A stretch of 64,000 nucleotides of DNA from Luteococcus sp038433155 (GCF_038433155.1 NZ_JBCDMW010000015.1:1-64000), one strand, 5' to 3'. Counted from the stretch's first letter, positions 23,927-32,640 are shown. Made by a program: numbers and translations. Notes: generated by a model not told the origin, from the letters alone.

Positions 23927-25410
23927 ACCCCACCACGAGACGCGTTCGCGGTCTGGAGACCGAGTACGGCCTCCAGCTGCGGGTACGCCCGGCCGACGCC
24001 GCCAACCCCGCCGGGTGGCGGCGTCTGTCCTCCGACGAGGCCGCCCAGCAACTCTTCGCACCCGTGGTCGAGGCCAATGCCGCCAGCAATGTCTATCTGC
24101 GCAATGGCGGGCGGCTCTACCTGGACGTCGGTTCCCACCCGGAATACGCGACGGCCGAATGTTCCACCCTGGCCGAGCTGGTGGCCCAGGACCGGGCGGG
24201 TGACCTGATCATCGCCCGGCTGGCCGAGCGTACCCGGGAATCGCTGGCCCAGCAGGGATTGCAGGCCCGGATCAGCATCGTCAAGAACAATGTGGATTCC
24301 CACGGCAACAGCTACGGCAGCCACGAGAACTTCCAGGTGGCCCGCTCGGGTGATCTGGACCGGCTGGTGGGCGCGCTCACCCCCTTCCTGGTCACCCGGC
24401 AGCTGCTGTGCGGTGCCGGCCACTGGGAGCGCGACCGGCTGGGCCGCGGCCGCTTCCGGATCTCCCAGCGGGCCGCGCACATGTGGGACCCGCTGAGCTC
24501 GGCCACCACCCATTCCCGGCCGATGATCAACACCCGCGACGAGCCGCACGCCGACGCGGAACGCTTCCGCAGGCTGCACGTGATCGTGGGGGACTCCACC
24601 CTCCTGGAACCCACCACGCTGCTCCGGCTGGGCGCCACCGAGCTGGTGCTGCGCGCCATCGAGGCCGGCGGTGCCGCGCGACCCCATTCCCCGGGCGCCC
24701 CACCCCGTTCCCCGAGCCTGTCGAGGGGCATCGCGGAACCCGGCCGGATCATCCGTGACGTCGCCGCCGACGTCACCGGCCGCACCCCGGTGACCGACGA
24801 CGGCGCCGCCGCCCTGCAGATCCAGTGGGACTGGTGGCGGGCGGCCGAGCCCTTCGTCGACGACGAGGAACTGGCCGAGGCCCACCGGCTGTGGGCCAGG
24901 GTGCTGTCCGCCGTCGAGGACCGGGCGCTGCACCGGATCGAGACCGAGATTGACTGGGTGGCCAAGCGGCGGCTGCTGCGGGCACAACAGGAGCGGCACG
25001 CCATGGCCGACGACGATCCGCGGCTGGCCCAGCTGGACCTGGCTTGGCATGACATCGTGCCCGGGCAGGGGCTGGCCCGGATCGCGGAGAGCCGCGGGCA
25101 GGTGGCCCGGTGGCTGGCCGACGGGGCGGCCGAGCGAGCCGTTGACCAGGCGCCGGCCAGCACCCGGGCCGTGCTGCGGGCGGCCTTCGTCGCGGCGGCC
25201 CAGCGCCACCAGCGGGACTACACCGTGGACTGGATGACCTACCAGTGCCATGACCTGGACGGCGGCACCGTCGTCGTGTCGGATCCCTTGTGCACCACGG
25301 ATCCGGCCGTCGACGACGTGATCTCACGGATGGCCAGCGAGCCCCGGCGGCGGGCCTCGGCGACGTTCACCCGGGCCCGGAAGAGCTGGGGTCCTTCGGA
25401 CCTCGGGTAA
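23923..25410 (+). CDS. pafA: Pup-protein ligase PafA
   Basis: Attaches the small modifier Pup to lysines of target proteins. The 495-residue protein opens GLETEYG (Glu12/Glu14, ATP-metal site) and has RNGGRLYLDVGSHPEYATAEC with Asp68 in the place of the catalytic aspartate, then NNVDSHGNSYGSHENF and SRPMINTRDEPHADAE. These resemble PafA rather than the deamidase Dop (which opens TEVEYG). Residues about 256-272 (rich in Pro, Ser, Arg) are extra and come from a dispersed DNA repeat. pafB and pafC lie downstream. No pup, dop or proteasome gene is in the window. GTG overlaps the preceding stop. Confidence 0.9.
   Translation: MNPTTRRVRGLETEYGLQLRVRPADAANPAGWRRLSSDEAAQQLFAPVVEANAASNVYLRNGGRLYLDVGSHPEYATAECSTLAELVAQDRAGDLIIARLAERTRESLAQQGLQARISIVKNNVDSHGNSYGSHENFQVARSGDLDRLVGALTPFLVTRQLLCGAGHWERDRLGRGRFRISQRAAHMWDPLSSATTHSRPMINTRDEPHADAERFRRLHVIVGDSTLLEPTTLLRLGATELVLRAIEAGGAARPHSPGAPPRSPSLSRGIAEPGRIIRDVAADVTGRTPVTDDGAAALQIQWDWWRAAEPFVDDEELAEAHRLWARVLSAVEDRALHRIETEIDWVAKRRLLRAQQERHAMADDDPRLAQLDLAWHDIVPGQGLARIAESRGQVARWLADGAAERAVDQAPASTRAVLRAAFVAAAQRHQRDYTVDWMTYQCHDLDGGTVVVSDPLCTTDPAVDDVISRMASEPRRRASATFTRARKSWGPSDLG
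24710..24728 (+). repeat. Dispersed 19-bp repeat copy inside pafA
   Basis: CCCCGAGCCTGTCGAGGGG, one base different from the consensus CCCCGAGCTTGTCGAGGGG found between genes elsewhere in the window. It is translated in frame as part of PafA. Confidence 0.85.
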
Positions 25411-25419
25411 TCTGCACGG

Positions 25420-26484
25420 GTGCCTCGAATCTTCTCGCAGACCATGACCACCCCGCTGCGCCGCGCCGGCGTGGCCCTGCTCGCCGTCGGCCTGAGCGCC
25501 TCGCTGGCTGCCTGTGGCAGCAAGGAGGGCGACGACGCGTCGGCCAGCCCCTCGGCCGCCGCCTCCGGCGCCTCCTCTGCCCCGGCCGCCAGCGCCTCCG
25601 GATCGGCCTCCGCGGCGGCCACCCCGACGGTCAAGCCGACCCAGGTCAAGGACCTGTCCGGCATCACCGTCGCCCCGGCCACCGTCGGCAAGGCGCCCAA
25701 GGTGACCGCCAAGTGGCCGCTGGCCATCGACAAGTCCCAGACCAAGGTGCTCACCCCGGGTACGGGGGAGACCGTCGCCAAGGGCGCCACCGTCAAGGTC
25801 AACTACCAGGGCGTCAATGCCCGCGACGGCAAGGTCTTCGACTCCTCCTTCGAGCGTGGCCAGGCCGCCACCTTCAGCCTGCGCGGCGTGGTGCCCGGCT
25901 TCACCAAGGCGATCGAGGGGCAGAAGCTGGGCAGCCGTGTGGTCACCATGATGACCGCCGCCGACGGCTATGCCGACGGCAATCCCAACGCCGGCATCCA
26001 GAAGGGGGACAACCTGGTCTTCGTGATCGACATCCTGGAGACCTCCAAGAATGTCGCCCCCAAGGCGGGCCTGCCCACCATCAAGGACGACGCCCAGGGC
26101 ATCCCCACCGCCACCATGCCGAAGACCGCGGCGCCGGCCGAGACCGTGGTGCAGCCGCTGGTGCAGGCGCCGGGGGAGAAGGTCACCGAGAAGTTCATGC
26201 TGCAGGTGGCCTACCGCGCCTGGGACTGGAAGACCGGCAAGCTGCTGGAGGACAGCTACTCCGCGCAGCAGGCGCCGCAGCCCCTCCAGGTCTCCCAGCT
26301 GATCCCGGCCATGAAGAAGGGGCTGGTGGGTCAGACCGTCGGCAGCCGGGTGATGGTGGTCATCCCGCCCAAGGACCAGCCCAAGCCGCAGGCCAACTCG
26401 GCCAGCCCGTCGGCCACCCCCAGCGCCTCCACCCAGACGCTGGTCTACGTGATCGACATCCAGCAGGGTCAGGCCGGCGCCTGA
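25420..26484 (+). CDS. FKBP-type peptidyl-prolyl isomerase lipoprotein with two domains
   Basis: A predicted surface-anchored foldase of 354 residues. A signal peptide ends in lipobox LAAC (about Cys32), followed by an Ala/Ser linker to about residue 68. The first FKBP domain (about 95-210; VKVNYQGVNARDGKVFDSSF and VVPGFTKAIEGQKLGSRVV) is canonical. The second (about 250-350; QLIPAMKKGLVGQTVGSRVMVVIPP) is less complete. GTG 25420 is used; ATG 25444 is an alternative that keeps the signal peptide. It sits between pafA and pafB. Confidence 0.88.
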   Translation: MPRIFSQTMTTPLRRAGVALLAVGLSASLAACGSKEGDDASASPSAAASGASSAPAASASGSASAAATPTVKPTQVKDLSGITVAPATVGKAPKVTAKWPLAIDKSQTKVLTPGTGETVAKGATVKVNYQGVNARDGKVFDSSFERGQAATFSLRGVVPGFTKAIEGQKLGSRVVTMMTAADGYADGNPNAGIQKGDNLVFVIDILETSKNVAPKAGLPTIKDDAQGIPTATMPKTAAPAETVVQPLVQAPGEKVTEKFMLQVAYRAWDWKTGKLLEDSYSAQQAPQPLQVSQLIPAMKKGLVGQTVGSRVMVVIPPKDQPKPQANSASPSATPSASTQTLVYVIDIQQGQAGA

Positions 26485-27393
26485 TCAGGCACCAACCACC
26501 CACGGGGTCCACACCAGGTCATTGACCAGGTCACCGGGAAGCAGCCGAGCCAACACCTCGGCTGCGTCCCGGCCCTTTTCCAGCCCTGCCGACGCGCACA
26601 ACTCGGCCAGCACCTCGGCCGGCCCCTGGCCCAGCTCTTGGCGGTCGGCCAGCGTGACGGCACCGTCGCGTTTGGCCAGCCGCTGGCCCTGAGCGTTGAG
26701 CGCCAGGGAGACGTGCACGTAGTCCGGCACCTCGAAGCCCAGACGGCCCGCCAGCCAGCCCTGCCGTGGGGAGGAGTCCAGCAGGTCGTCGGCGCGCACC
26801 ACCTGGGTGATGCCCTGCAGACCGTCGTCCACCACCACGGCCAGGTTGTAGGCCGGGGTGCCGTCGGCGCGGAAGAGCACGAAGTCGTCCACCGGGCCGC
26901 TCACCTCGCCGGCATGGGCGTCGTGGACGGTGAAGGCAGTACCCCCGGCGCGCACCCGGATTGCCGGCTGGCGGGTGAGCCGACGTTCCGCGCGCTGGGC
27001 CGACGACAGCCCGGCGCAGGTCCCGGGATAGGGCCGCCAGCTGGGCGCGCCCGGCCCGCCGTTGGGGGCCTGGGAGGCCTGGGCAATCTCGCGTCGGGTG
27101 CAGAAGCACTCATAGGTCTCCAGGCCCTCGGCGGCCCGACGGTAGAGCTCCAGCCGATCACCCTGCCGCACCACCTCGCCATCCCAGTCAATGCCCAGCG
27201 CCGCCAGGTCGGCCAGTTGCTGCTCCGCGACGGCGGGTGCGGCGGCCACTCGCTGCTGGTCCAGGTCCTCGATTCGCAGCAGGAAGCGCCGGTGCTGGCT
27301 GCGCGCCCACAGCCAGGCCAGCAGCGCGGTGCGCAGGTTGCCCAGGTGCAGGCTGCTGGTGGGTGAGGGGGCAAACCGTCCCGCTCCGCTCAT
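26485..27393 (-). CDS. gluQ: Glutamyl-Q tRNA(Asp) synthetase
   Basis: Charges glutamate onto queuosine of tRNA-Asp. The 302-residue protein is a GluRS catalytic core without an anticodon-binding domain: FAPSPTSSLHLGNLRTALLAWL (HIGH-like), zinc-site cysteines in ECFCTRREI and PGTC, and LAKRDGAVTL as the KMSKS equivalent. ATG 27393 has AAGGAGAG upstream. It lies opposite its neighbours, ending flush with the FKBP gene and diverging from pafB. Confidence 0.92.
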   Translation of the reverse strand: MSGAGRFAPSPTSSLHLGNLRTALLAWLWARSQHRRFLLRIEDLDQQRVAAAPAVAEQQLADLAALGIDWDGEVVRQGDRLELYRRAAEGLETYECFCTRREIAQASQAPNGGPGAPSWRPYPGTCAGLSSAQRAERRLTRQPAIRVRAGGTAFTVHDAHAGEVSGPVDDFVLFRADGTPAYNLAVVVDDGLQGITQVVRADDLLDSSPRQGWLAGRLGFEVPDYVHVSLALNAQGQRLAKRDGAVTLADRQELGQGPAEVLAELCASAGLEKGRDAAEVLARLLPGDLVNDLVWTPWVVGA

Positions 27394-27458
27394 CGGCTCT
27401 CCTTCCGCTGGTAGCCTCGTTCCTGCCCCGAACGCACGTCCCCGGCAGAAGGTCAGGC

Positions 27459-28421
27459 ATGGCGCCACGCAAGAGCGAACGTATCGTGAACCTCACGATC
27501 TGCCTGCTCTCCGCGCGTCGTTTTCTGCCCAAGGAGCAGATCCGGGAGATCGTCGAGGGCTACCACGAGCTGAGCGACGTCACCTTCGAGCGCACCTTCG
27601 AGCGGGACAAGGATGAGCTGCGGGCCATGGGCGTGCCGGTGGAGACCGGCCACAATGACAGCCTGTTCGACGACGAGCCGGGCTACCGGATCCGCCGCGC
27701 CAATTTCGAGTTCCCGCCGGTGGAGTTCACCGCCGAGGAGGCCACCGCGCTGGGGGCCGCCGCTCGGGTGTGGCAGCAGGCCAGCGTCGCCGAGCAGACG
27801 GTGAATGCCCTGGCCAAGCTGCGCGCCGCCGGCGTCGAACCGGATACGGACCGGCTGGCGGCGCTCGAACCGAGCGTCACCGCGCAGGAGCCGGCCTTCG
27901 AGGCGATCTGGCAGGCCACTCTGCAGCGTCGACGGGTGCACTTCGGCTACCGCAACCGCGAGCCGGAGCGGGTACTGGAGCCGTGGAGCGTCACCTGGCG
28001 CAAGGGCCGCTGGTATGTGATGGGGCAGGACCTCACCCGCGGGGAGCCGCGGATGTTCAAGATGAGCCGGATCACCAGCCAGCCGGTGCTGGAGGAGGCG
28101 CGCGACGCCTATCAGGTGCCCGACGTGGACCTGGCGGAGCTGGCCCGACGGCTGGAGCCCAGCGGTCCCGCCTCCACCGCCCTGGTGGCGATCCGTGAGG
28201 GACACGCCCCTGGGATGACCCGACGCTCGGAGCCGAGCCCGACCGCCGTCGCCCTGCCCGCCGGTTTCACGGTGTGGCGGGTGCCTTATGCCAACCGGGC
28301 CGATCTGGTGGCCGAGATCTGCGCCGCCGCCGACGATGCGCTGGTGGTGGAGCCGGTGGCGCTGCGCTACCAGGTGTTGGAGCAGTTGCGCGCCGTCGCC
28401 CGACGGGAGGGCGCCGCATGA
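27459..28421 (+). CDS. pafB: WYL-domain transcription regulator PafB
   Basis: With PafC it forms the DNA-damage-responsive activator known from mycobacteria. The 320-residue protein has an N-terminal winged HTH (ERIVNLTICLLSARRFLPKEQIREIV) and a WYL domain (VHFGYRNREPERVLEPWSVTWRKGRWYVMGQDL), where RWYV carries the conserved Trp-Tyr. ATG 27459 has AGAAGG upstream. pafC follows with an ATGA overlap. Confidence 0.92.
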   Translation: MAPRKSERIVNLTICLLSARRFLPKEQIREIVEGYHELSDVTFERTFERDKDELRAMGVPVETGHNDSLFDDEPGYRIRRANFEFPPVEFTAEEATALGAAARVWQQASVAEQTVNALAKLRAAGVEPDTDRLAALEPSVTAQEPAFEAIWQATLQRRRVHFGYRNREPERVLEPWSVTWRKGRWYVMGQDLTRGEPRMFKMSRITSQPVLEEARDAYQVPDVDLAELARRLEPSGPASTALVAIREGHAPGMTRRSEPSPTAVALPAGFTVWRVPYANRADLVAEICAAADDALVVEPVALRYQVLEQLRAVARREGAA

Positions 28422-29428
28422 GCACCTCCGCGGACCAGGTGGCGCGGCTGCTGGCGCTGGTGCCCTATCTGCAGGCGCACCAGGGGATTGCCGTGACCGA
28501 GGCCGCCAAGGCCTTCAAGATCACTCCGGCGCAGCTGATGAAGGACCTCAACGTGCTGTGGATGTGCGGCCTGCCGGGTGGGCTGCCGGGTGACCTGATC
28601 GAGATCGACATGGACGCCGCCGAGGAGCAGGGCACCATCCACCTGACCAATGCCGACTACCTGGCCCGGCCGATGCGTTTCACCCTGGACGAGGTGATGA
28701 GCTTGGTGGTGGCGCTGCGCGCCGTCGCCGAGGTGGCCAGTGGCGAGACGGCTCGCTCGGTGCACAGCGCGTTGTCGAAGCTGGAGGCGCTGACCACGTC
28801 GGGGGAGTCCGAGCGGGTGGCGATCCGGGTGGCCAGCGGCGACGAGACGGTCCGCAGCGTGCTGACCGCCGCCATCGACGAGGGCAAGCGGGTGCGGCTG
28901 GTCTACGACGGCCTGACCCGCGGGCACACGTCGACACCCGAGGTGGATCCGGTGCGGATCGACCTGCGCGACGGTGCCGCCTACCTGCAGGCTTGGAGTC
29001 TGGAGCGCGATGCTTGGCGCACCTACAAGCTGGACCGGATTGTCCGCGCCGAGCTGCTGGCGCTGCCGGCCGAGGCCCACGGGACGCCGCCGAAGCCGGT
29101 GGCGGGTTGGTTCGAGACGAATCAGGCCAGCGTGACGCTGGAGCTGCAGCCGTCGGCGGCCTGGATCACCGAGTATTACCCGACGCTGGAGGTGCACGGC
29201 TCCGGAAGCGACGGTGAACTTCTGGTGGCGACGCTTCCGGTGGCCGACCCCAACTGGTTGCGTTCGCTCTTGCTGCGGCTGGGGGGCGGCGCGCGGGTGC
29301 TGGAGCCCGCCGGTGCCGGCCGGGATGCGGCGCAGGCCGCGGTGGATGCGCTGGCGCTGAATGCGTCGGTCTTCGGCACCGACCCGCCCGACGAGATCGC
29401 CTCCCAACGGGCCGCCGACAAGGGCTGA
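28418..29428 (+). CDS. pafC: WYL-domain transcription regulator PafC
   Basis: Partner of PafB, 336 residues. The N-terminal HTH reads RLLALVPYLQAHQGIAVTEAAKAFKITPAQLMKDL; the WYL domain (VRLVYDGLTRG, VDPVRIDLRDGAAYLQAWSLERDAWRTYKLDRI) follows, and a WCX-like C-terminal part ends the protein. GGGAGG precedes ATG 28418. It overlaps pafB and the next small gene, indicating one transcript. Confidence 0.92.
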   Translation: MSTSADQVARLLALVPYLQAHQGIAVTEAAKAFKITPAQLMKDLNVLWMCGLPGGLPGDLIEIDMDAAEEQGTIHLTNADYLARPMRFTLDEVMSLVVALRAVAEVASGETARSVHSALSKLEALTTSGESERVAIRVASGDETVRSVLTAAIDEGKRVRLVYDGLTRGHTSTPEVDPVRIDLRDGAAYLQAWSLERDAWRTYKLDRIVRAELLALPAEAHGTPPKPVAGWFETNQASVTLELQPSAAWITEYYPTLEVHGSGSDGELLVATLPVADPNWLRSLLLRLGGGARVLEPAGAGRDAAQAAVDALALNASVFGTDPPDEIASQRAADKG

Positions 29429-29667
29429 TGATGGTCTGGCTGCTGCTGTGGTGCGGGATTGGGCTGCTCTGGCTGGCGATGTTGCTGGGCTGCGGCTGGA
29501 TGCTGTGGCGCAAGGCTCGGGCGCTGGTACGGGAGCTCGCCGAGCAGGGCCGCACCCTGGGTGAGTTGGTCAGCCTGCTGGGGGAGCTAGAGTTGCCTGC
29601 GGAACGCGACGCCGCGGCGAAACGCTCCACCCGGACTGATGCCGACGCGGGAACCTCCTGCGTCTGA
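29428..29667 (+). CDS. Small single-helix membrane protein
   Basis: Seventy-nine residues with one strong N-terminal membrane segment rich in Trp and Leu (about 2-27), a basic turn, an amphipathic helix (ARALVRELAEQGRTLGELVSLLGEL) and a polar tail. ATG 29428 overlaps the pafC stop; ATG 29431 is equally possible. It sits just before tatA. The arrangement recalls TatA/B-like proteins, but there is no Phe-Gly hinge, so I do not assign it to Tat. Confidence 0.7.
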   Translation: MMVWLLLWCGIGLLWLAMLLGCGWMLWRKARALVRELAEQGRTLGELVSLLGELELPAERDAAAKRSTRTDADAGTSCV

Positions 29668-29682
29668 TCCCTAGGAGACGAG

Positions 29683-29916
29683 ATGCCCAACCTGGGCCCC
29701 ACCGAGCTGCTGATCATCCTTGCCATTGCCATCCTGCTCTTCGGCGGCACCCGGCTGGCGGGCGTCGGCAAGGCCTCCGGCCGCGCCATCCGGGAGTTCA
29801 AGGAGGAGACCTCCTCCCTGAAGAAGGATGAGCAGGCCAAGCAGGTGGAGACGCACCGCGTCACCGAGACGGCCGACGGCACCATCGTCGAGACCGAGAA
29901 GAAGTACGAAGCCTGA
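29683..29916 (+). CDS. tatA: Sec-independent protein translocase TatA
   Basis: Forms the pore of the twin-arginine translocase. Seventy-seven residues: MPNLGPTELLIILAIAILLFGGTRLAGVGKASGRAIREFKEE, with the family FGGTRL hinge between membrane helix and amphipathic helix. Start after CTAGGAGACGAG. tatC follows 2 bases later. The binding lipoprotein at 9291-10331 is a plausible Tat substrate. Confidence 0.95.
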   Translation: MPNLGPTELLIILAIAILLFGGTRLAGVGKASGRAIREFKEETSSLKKDEQAKQVETHRVTETADGTIVETEKKYEA

Positions 29917-29918
29917 TC

Positions 29919-30767
29919 GTGGCCAGCTCCACTGGCGCCACCGTCCGGCGTAGGCGGCGCCCCGACCTGTCCTGGATGAAACCACCGCGCCCCGACGACG
30001 AGGGCGCGATGGCGCTGGTGGACCACCTCAAGGAACTGCGCTACCGGGTGATCGTCTCGGTGATCGCCGTCGTGGTGGCCATGGTCCTCTGCCTGATCTG
30101 GAACGAATTCCTGTACCGCCTGGTCTTCCGCCCCTACATGCAGTCGATCGAGATCTACAAGCAGGCCCATCCGGGAGCCGACGTGAGTCTGGTGGCCAGC
30201 GGCCTGTCGACCCCATTCATGTTCACGCTGAAGACCGGTCTCTATGCCGGCCTGGTGACCAGCTGCCCGATCTGGCTCTACCAACTGTGGGCCTTCATCG
30301 CGCCCGGCCTGCTGGCCAAGGAGAAGAAGTACTCGCTGGCCTTCCTGGGCACCGGCATCCCACTGTTCCTGTCCGGCGTCCTGCTGGGCTACTGGATCAG
30401 CCCCAAGGGTTTCGTGATGCTGCTGGGCTTCACCCCCGACGGCGTCACCAACCTGCAGGACATCAACGACTTCCTGCACTTCCTGTCCGTGATGCTGCTG
30501 GTCTTCGGCGGTGCCTTCCTGCTGCCGGTGATCCTGGTGGCGCTCAACCTGGTCGGGGTGCTCAGCGCGGCCACCCTGGCAAAGTACCGGGCACTGGGCA
30601 TCTTCGCCTGCTTCGTCTTCGGCGCCGTCGCCACCCCCTCGCAGGACCCGTTCAGCATGTGCGCCCTGGCCGTCCCGATGGCCGTGATGTACCTGGTCAG
30701 CGAGGTCATCTGCCGGGTCAATGACAAGCGCCGCGCCGCCCGCGCTGACCTGGTCCTGGCCGACTGA
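29919..30767 (+). CDS. tatC: Sec-independent protein translocase TatC
   Basis: Recognises twin-arginine signals. The 282-residue protein has a basic N-terminus, MALVDHLKELRYRVIVSVIAV, six membrane segments, and the TatC blocks YQLWAFIAPGLLAKEKKY and FLGTGIPLFLSGVLLGYW. The GTG start follows the tatA stop by 2 bases. The order tatA-tatC-helY matches mycobacteria. Confidence 0.95.
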   Translation: MASSTGATVRRRRRPDLSWMKPPRPDDEGAMALVDHLKELRYRVIVSVIAVVVAMVLCLIWNEFLYRLVFRPYMQSIEIYKQAHPGADVSLVASGLSTPFMFTLKTGLYAGLVTSCPIWLYQLWAFIAPGLLAKEKKYSLAFLGTGIPLFLSGVLLGYWISPKGFVMLLGFTPDGVTNLQDINDFLHFLSVMLLVFGGAFLLPVILVALNLVGVLSAATLAKYRALGIFACFVFGAVATPSQDPFSMCALAVPMAVMYLVSEVICRVNDKRRAARADLVLAD

Positions 30768-30788
30768 ATCACCCGAGCCGAGCGAACC

Positions 30789-31772
30789 ATGCCCACCGGC
30801 CCCGTCATCCACCTGGTCGTCAATCCCAGCGCGGGGCGCGGTCGGGCCCGTCGACTGCTGCCCAGAGTGCACAACACACTCGCGGACGCCGTTCCCGACG
30901 GGCGGGTGGTGGTGCACCTGACCACCAGCTACGAAGACGCCCGGCGCCAAGCGCTGGAATCCGCCCGCTCGGCCCGCCCGGGCCGTTCCGGGAACGAGCG
31001 CGACAGCCTGGTGGTGATGGGTGGCGACGGGATGGCGCACCTGGGGCTCAACGCCTGCGCCGAGGCCCGAGCCGATGCGCTTGATGTCCCGCTGGGGATC
31101 ATCCCGGCCGGCACCGGCAATGACTTCTGCCGCGGGATCGGGCTGCCCGCCGACATCCGCGAGGCCACTGTGGCCGTCGCTGGGCGGCGCACCCGTCGGA
31201 TCGACCTCACCGAGGTGACCGGCCCGCTCACCGGCGGCGACGAGCACCGCTACGTCGGCTCGGTGGTCTCCACCGGCTACGACGCCCGGGTGAACCTGGC
31301 CACCAACGACTTCCGCTACCCGATCGGGCCGCTGGGGGCGCTGGCCTATGGCGCGCTGGCGCTGGGCGAACTGGCCCGCTTCCGGCCGCTGGACTACCGG
31401 ATCGAGATCGATGGCCAGCGACGCGAATTGAGCTCCGTGCTGGTAGCCGTCGCCAATGCTGGTCACTTCGGCGGTGGGATGCACATCGTGCCCGACGCCG
31501 ACGTCACCGACGGCCTGCTGGACGTGCTGATCGTCGGCGACCTGAAGCGCCGCCAGGTGCTCGCCCTGCTGCCCAAGCTCTACACCGGCGGGCACGTCGG
31601 CCACCCGGCGGTGGAATTCGTCCAGGCCCGGCAGGTGCGAATCGACGGCCAGATCGTCAACCGCGACGGCAGTCGCGCTCCGATGTTCGCCATGGCCGAC
31701 GGCGAGCGCCTCGGCGGCGTCCCGCTCACCGCCACCTGCCGCCCCGGCCTGATCGACGTCTTCACCGCCTGA
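30789..31772 (+). CDS. Diacylglycerol/lipid kinase-family protein
   Basis: Likely phosphorylates a lipid such as diacylglycerol or sphingosine-like molecules. The 327-residue protein has VVNPSAGRGRA at the N-terminus, the nucleotide motif VVMGGDGMAHLGLN, and IIPAGTGNDFCRGIGLP, which together define the DagK_cat family. The C-terminal beta domain contains VVSTGYDARVN. It lies 21 bases after tatC. In mycobacteria tatC is followed directly by helY, so this gene and the next segment are insertions relative to that order. Confidence 0.9.
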   Translation: MPTGPVIHLVVNPSAGRGRARRLLPRVHNTLADAVPDGRVVVHLTTSYEDARRQALESARSARPGRSGNERDSLVVMGGDGMAHLGLNACAEARADALDVPLGIIPAGTGNDFCRGIGLPADIREATVAVAGRRTRRIDLTEVTGPLTGGDEHRYVGSVVSTGYDARVNLATNDFRYPIGPLGALAYGALALGELARFRPLDYRIEIDGQRRELSSVLVAVANAGHFGGGMHIVPDADVTDGLLDVLIVGDLKRRQVLALLPKLYTGGHVGHPAVEFVQARQVRIDGQIVNRDGSRAPMFAMADGERLGGVPLTATCRPGLIDVFTA

Positions 31773-31812
31773 CGAGGGCCCCTTCCACGACCTCTCGATG
31801 AGCTCGGGGACA

Positions 31813-31830
31813 CCCTCGACAAGCTCGGGG
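31813..31830 (-). repeat. Dispersed repeat copy, reverse orientation
   Basis: CCCTCGACAAGCTCGGGG, the complement of the consensus less one outer base. A shorter variant (ctcgatgagctcgggg) lies just upstream at 31794-31809. Confidence 0.8.
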
Positions 31831-31854
31831 GCCGTGGTTGCGAGAGCAGCTCTG

Positions 31855-31881
31855 CCACGATGGCCGAGCCTGTCGAGGCCC
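31855..31881 (+). repeat. 27-bp direct repeat, left copy
   Basis: Starts ccacgatggccgag and includes a variant dispersed-repeat core. It matches 33350-33376 with one substitution (C for T at the cCtgtcg step). The two copies flank the DoxX/TetR pair. Confidence 0.85.
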
Positions 31882-31961
31882 ACTTCGAGACCACGCGATC
31901 AGTTCGCGGGCAGCGGTCTCGAGTTCGAGTGGGAACAAGGGCTGGCCTTCCTGTGGGGTGA

Positions 31962-32047
31962 CCCTCGCACCACTGGGCACTTCGCGACACTTCGGGCCAC
32001 TCCGTACGCTCACGGAACAGCCGACGTCCCGGACCTTCGTCGCGGAG
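31962..32047 (+). repeat. Long inverted repeat, left arm
   Basis: About 85 bases that match the reverse complement of 33226-33315 with roughly ten differences and one 2-base gap, counted by eye. The longest identical blocks are cacttcgcgac and cttcgggccactccg. The arms face each other across the DoxX and TetR genes. Confidence 0.85.
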
Positions 32048-32108
32048 TCGGCCGCTCGACTCTGCTGGCCGCAGGCAACTCTCTGACTCAGGAACACAGT
32101 TTTCTGAC

Positions 32109-32558
32109 TCAGGCACACAGGGCGACGTAGCTGGCTGCGCTGAGGAAGACGCCCTGCAGCGCGGTGCGCCTTCCCAGGGGAGTGGCGGGGGCCGTGGCCG
32201 ACCGTCGTTCTCTGGCCGCGTGGACATTCGCTGGAAAGACCGCGAGGAGGAGGACAACCAGCGCCGAGGCTGCCACGTTTCGCACCAACCCGGATGGCAC
32301 GAGCAGGGCGACGGCGCCGGCCAACTCCATCAGCCCGGTCACGGTGACCAGCAGCTGAGGATGAGGCAGGGCAGGCGGGACGATGGCGATCAATCCCTCC
32401 CGCTTTGCGGGCGCGAAGTGGGCCAGACCCGTCAGGGTGAACATCACTGCGAGACCGACGGCCACGGCTTCCACCCACGTTCCCACATAGTCGATCCCGG
32501 CCAGACCCGCCAAACGGGCGATCAGGGTTGCGCTGCACAAAGTTACGAAGGGGGCCAT
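32109..32558 (-). CDS. DoxX-like membrane protein
   Basis: A 149-residue protein with about four hydrophobic helices and the DoxX-type pattern (LTGLAHFAPAKREGLIAIVPPALPHPQLLVTVTGLMELAGAVALL). Members are linked to thiol stress or unknown membrane redox roles; function here is unknown. ATG 32558 has GGGAGAG just upstream; ATG 32570 is in frame but has no ribosome-binding site. It diverges from the tetR gene across a palindromic operator, so that regulator probably controls it. Confidence 0.85.
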   Translation of the reverse strand: MAPFVTLCSATLIARLAGLAGIDYVGTWVEAVAVGLAVMFTLTGLAHFAPAKREGLIAIVPPALPHPQLLVTVTGLMELAGAVALLVPSGLVRNVAASALVVLLLAVFPANVHAARERRSATAPATPLGRRTALQGVFLSAASYVALCA

Positions 32559-32576
32559 GCTCTCTCCCATCTAGAC

Positions 32577-32622
32577 ACTGGAAAGATTAGGCTGTTCGCC
32601 GTGATCTTTCCAGTGGAAAGAT
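32577..32622 (+). promoter_or_regulatory. Predicted TetR operators in the divergent promoter
   Basis: A perfect 19-bp palindrome ATCTTTCCAGTGGAAAGAT lies at 32604-32622, 18 bases before the tetR start. A further half-site ACTGGAAAGAT at 32577-32587 pairs with the left half of the palindrome. The spacing suits two dimers controlling both divergent genes. Confidence 0.8.
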
Positions 32623-32640
32623 TCACGTTAGGCTTGCAGG

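Larger units (their letters stand above)
31773..32108. other. Repeat-rich intergenic segment after the lipid kinase
   Basis: No credible gene: short frames across it have no homology I recognise and no ribosome-binding sites. It holds three copies or variants of the dispersed repeat (31794-31809, 31813-31830, 31862-31881) and the left arm of a long inverted repeat (31962-32047). Confidence 0.7.

Noticed and set aside
29428..29667. Small membrane protein as TatB
   Set aside because: It has an N-terminal helix and an amphipathic helix but lacks the Tat hinge and the conserved N-terminal Glu, so the similarity is only in general shape.
31798..32130. Short frames in the gap after the lipid kinase
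   Set aside because: They run through dispersed repeats and the inverted-repeat arm, have no ribosome-binding site and show no recognisable family.
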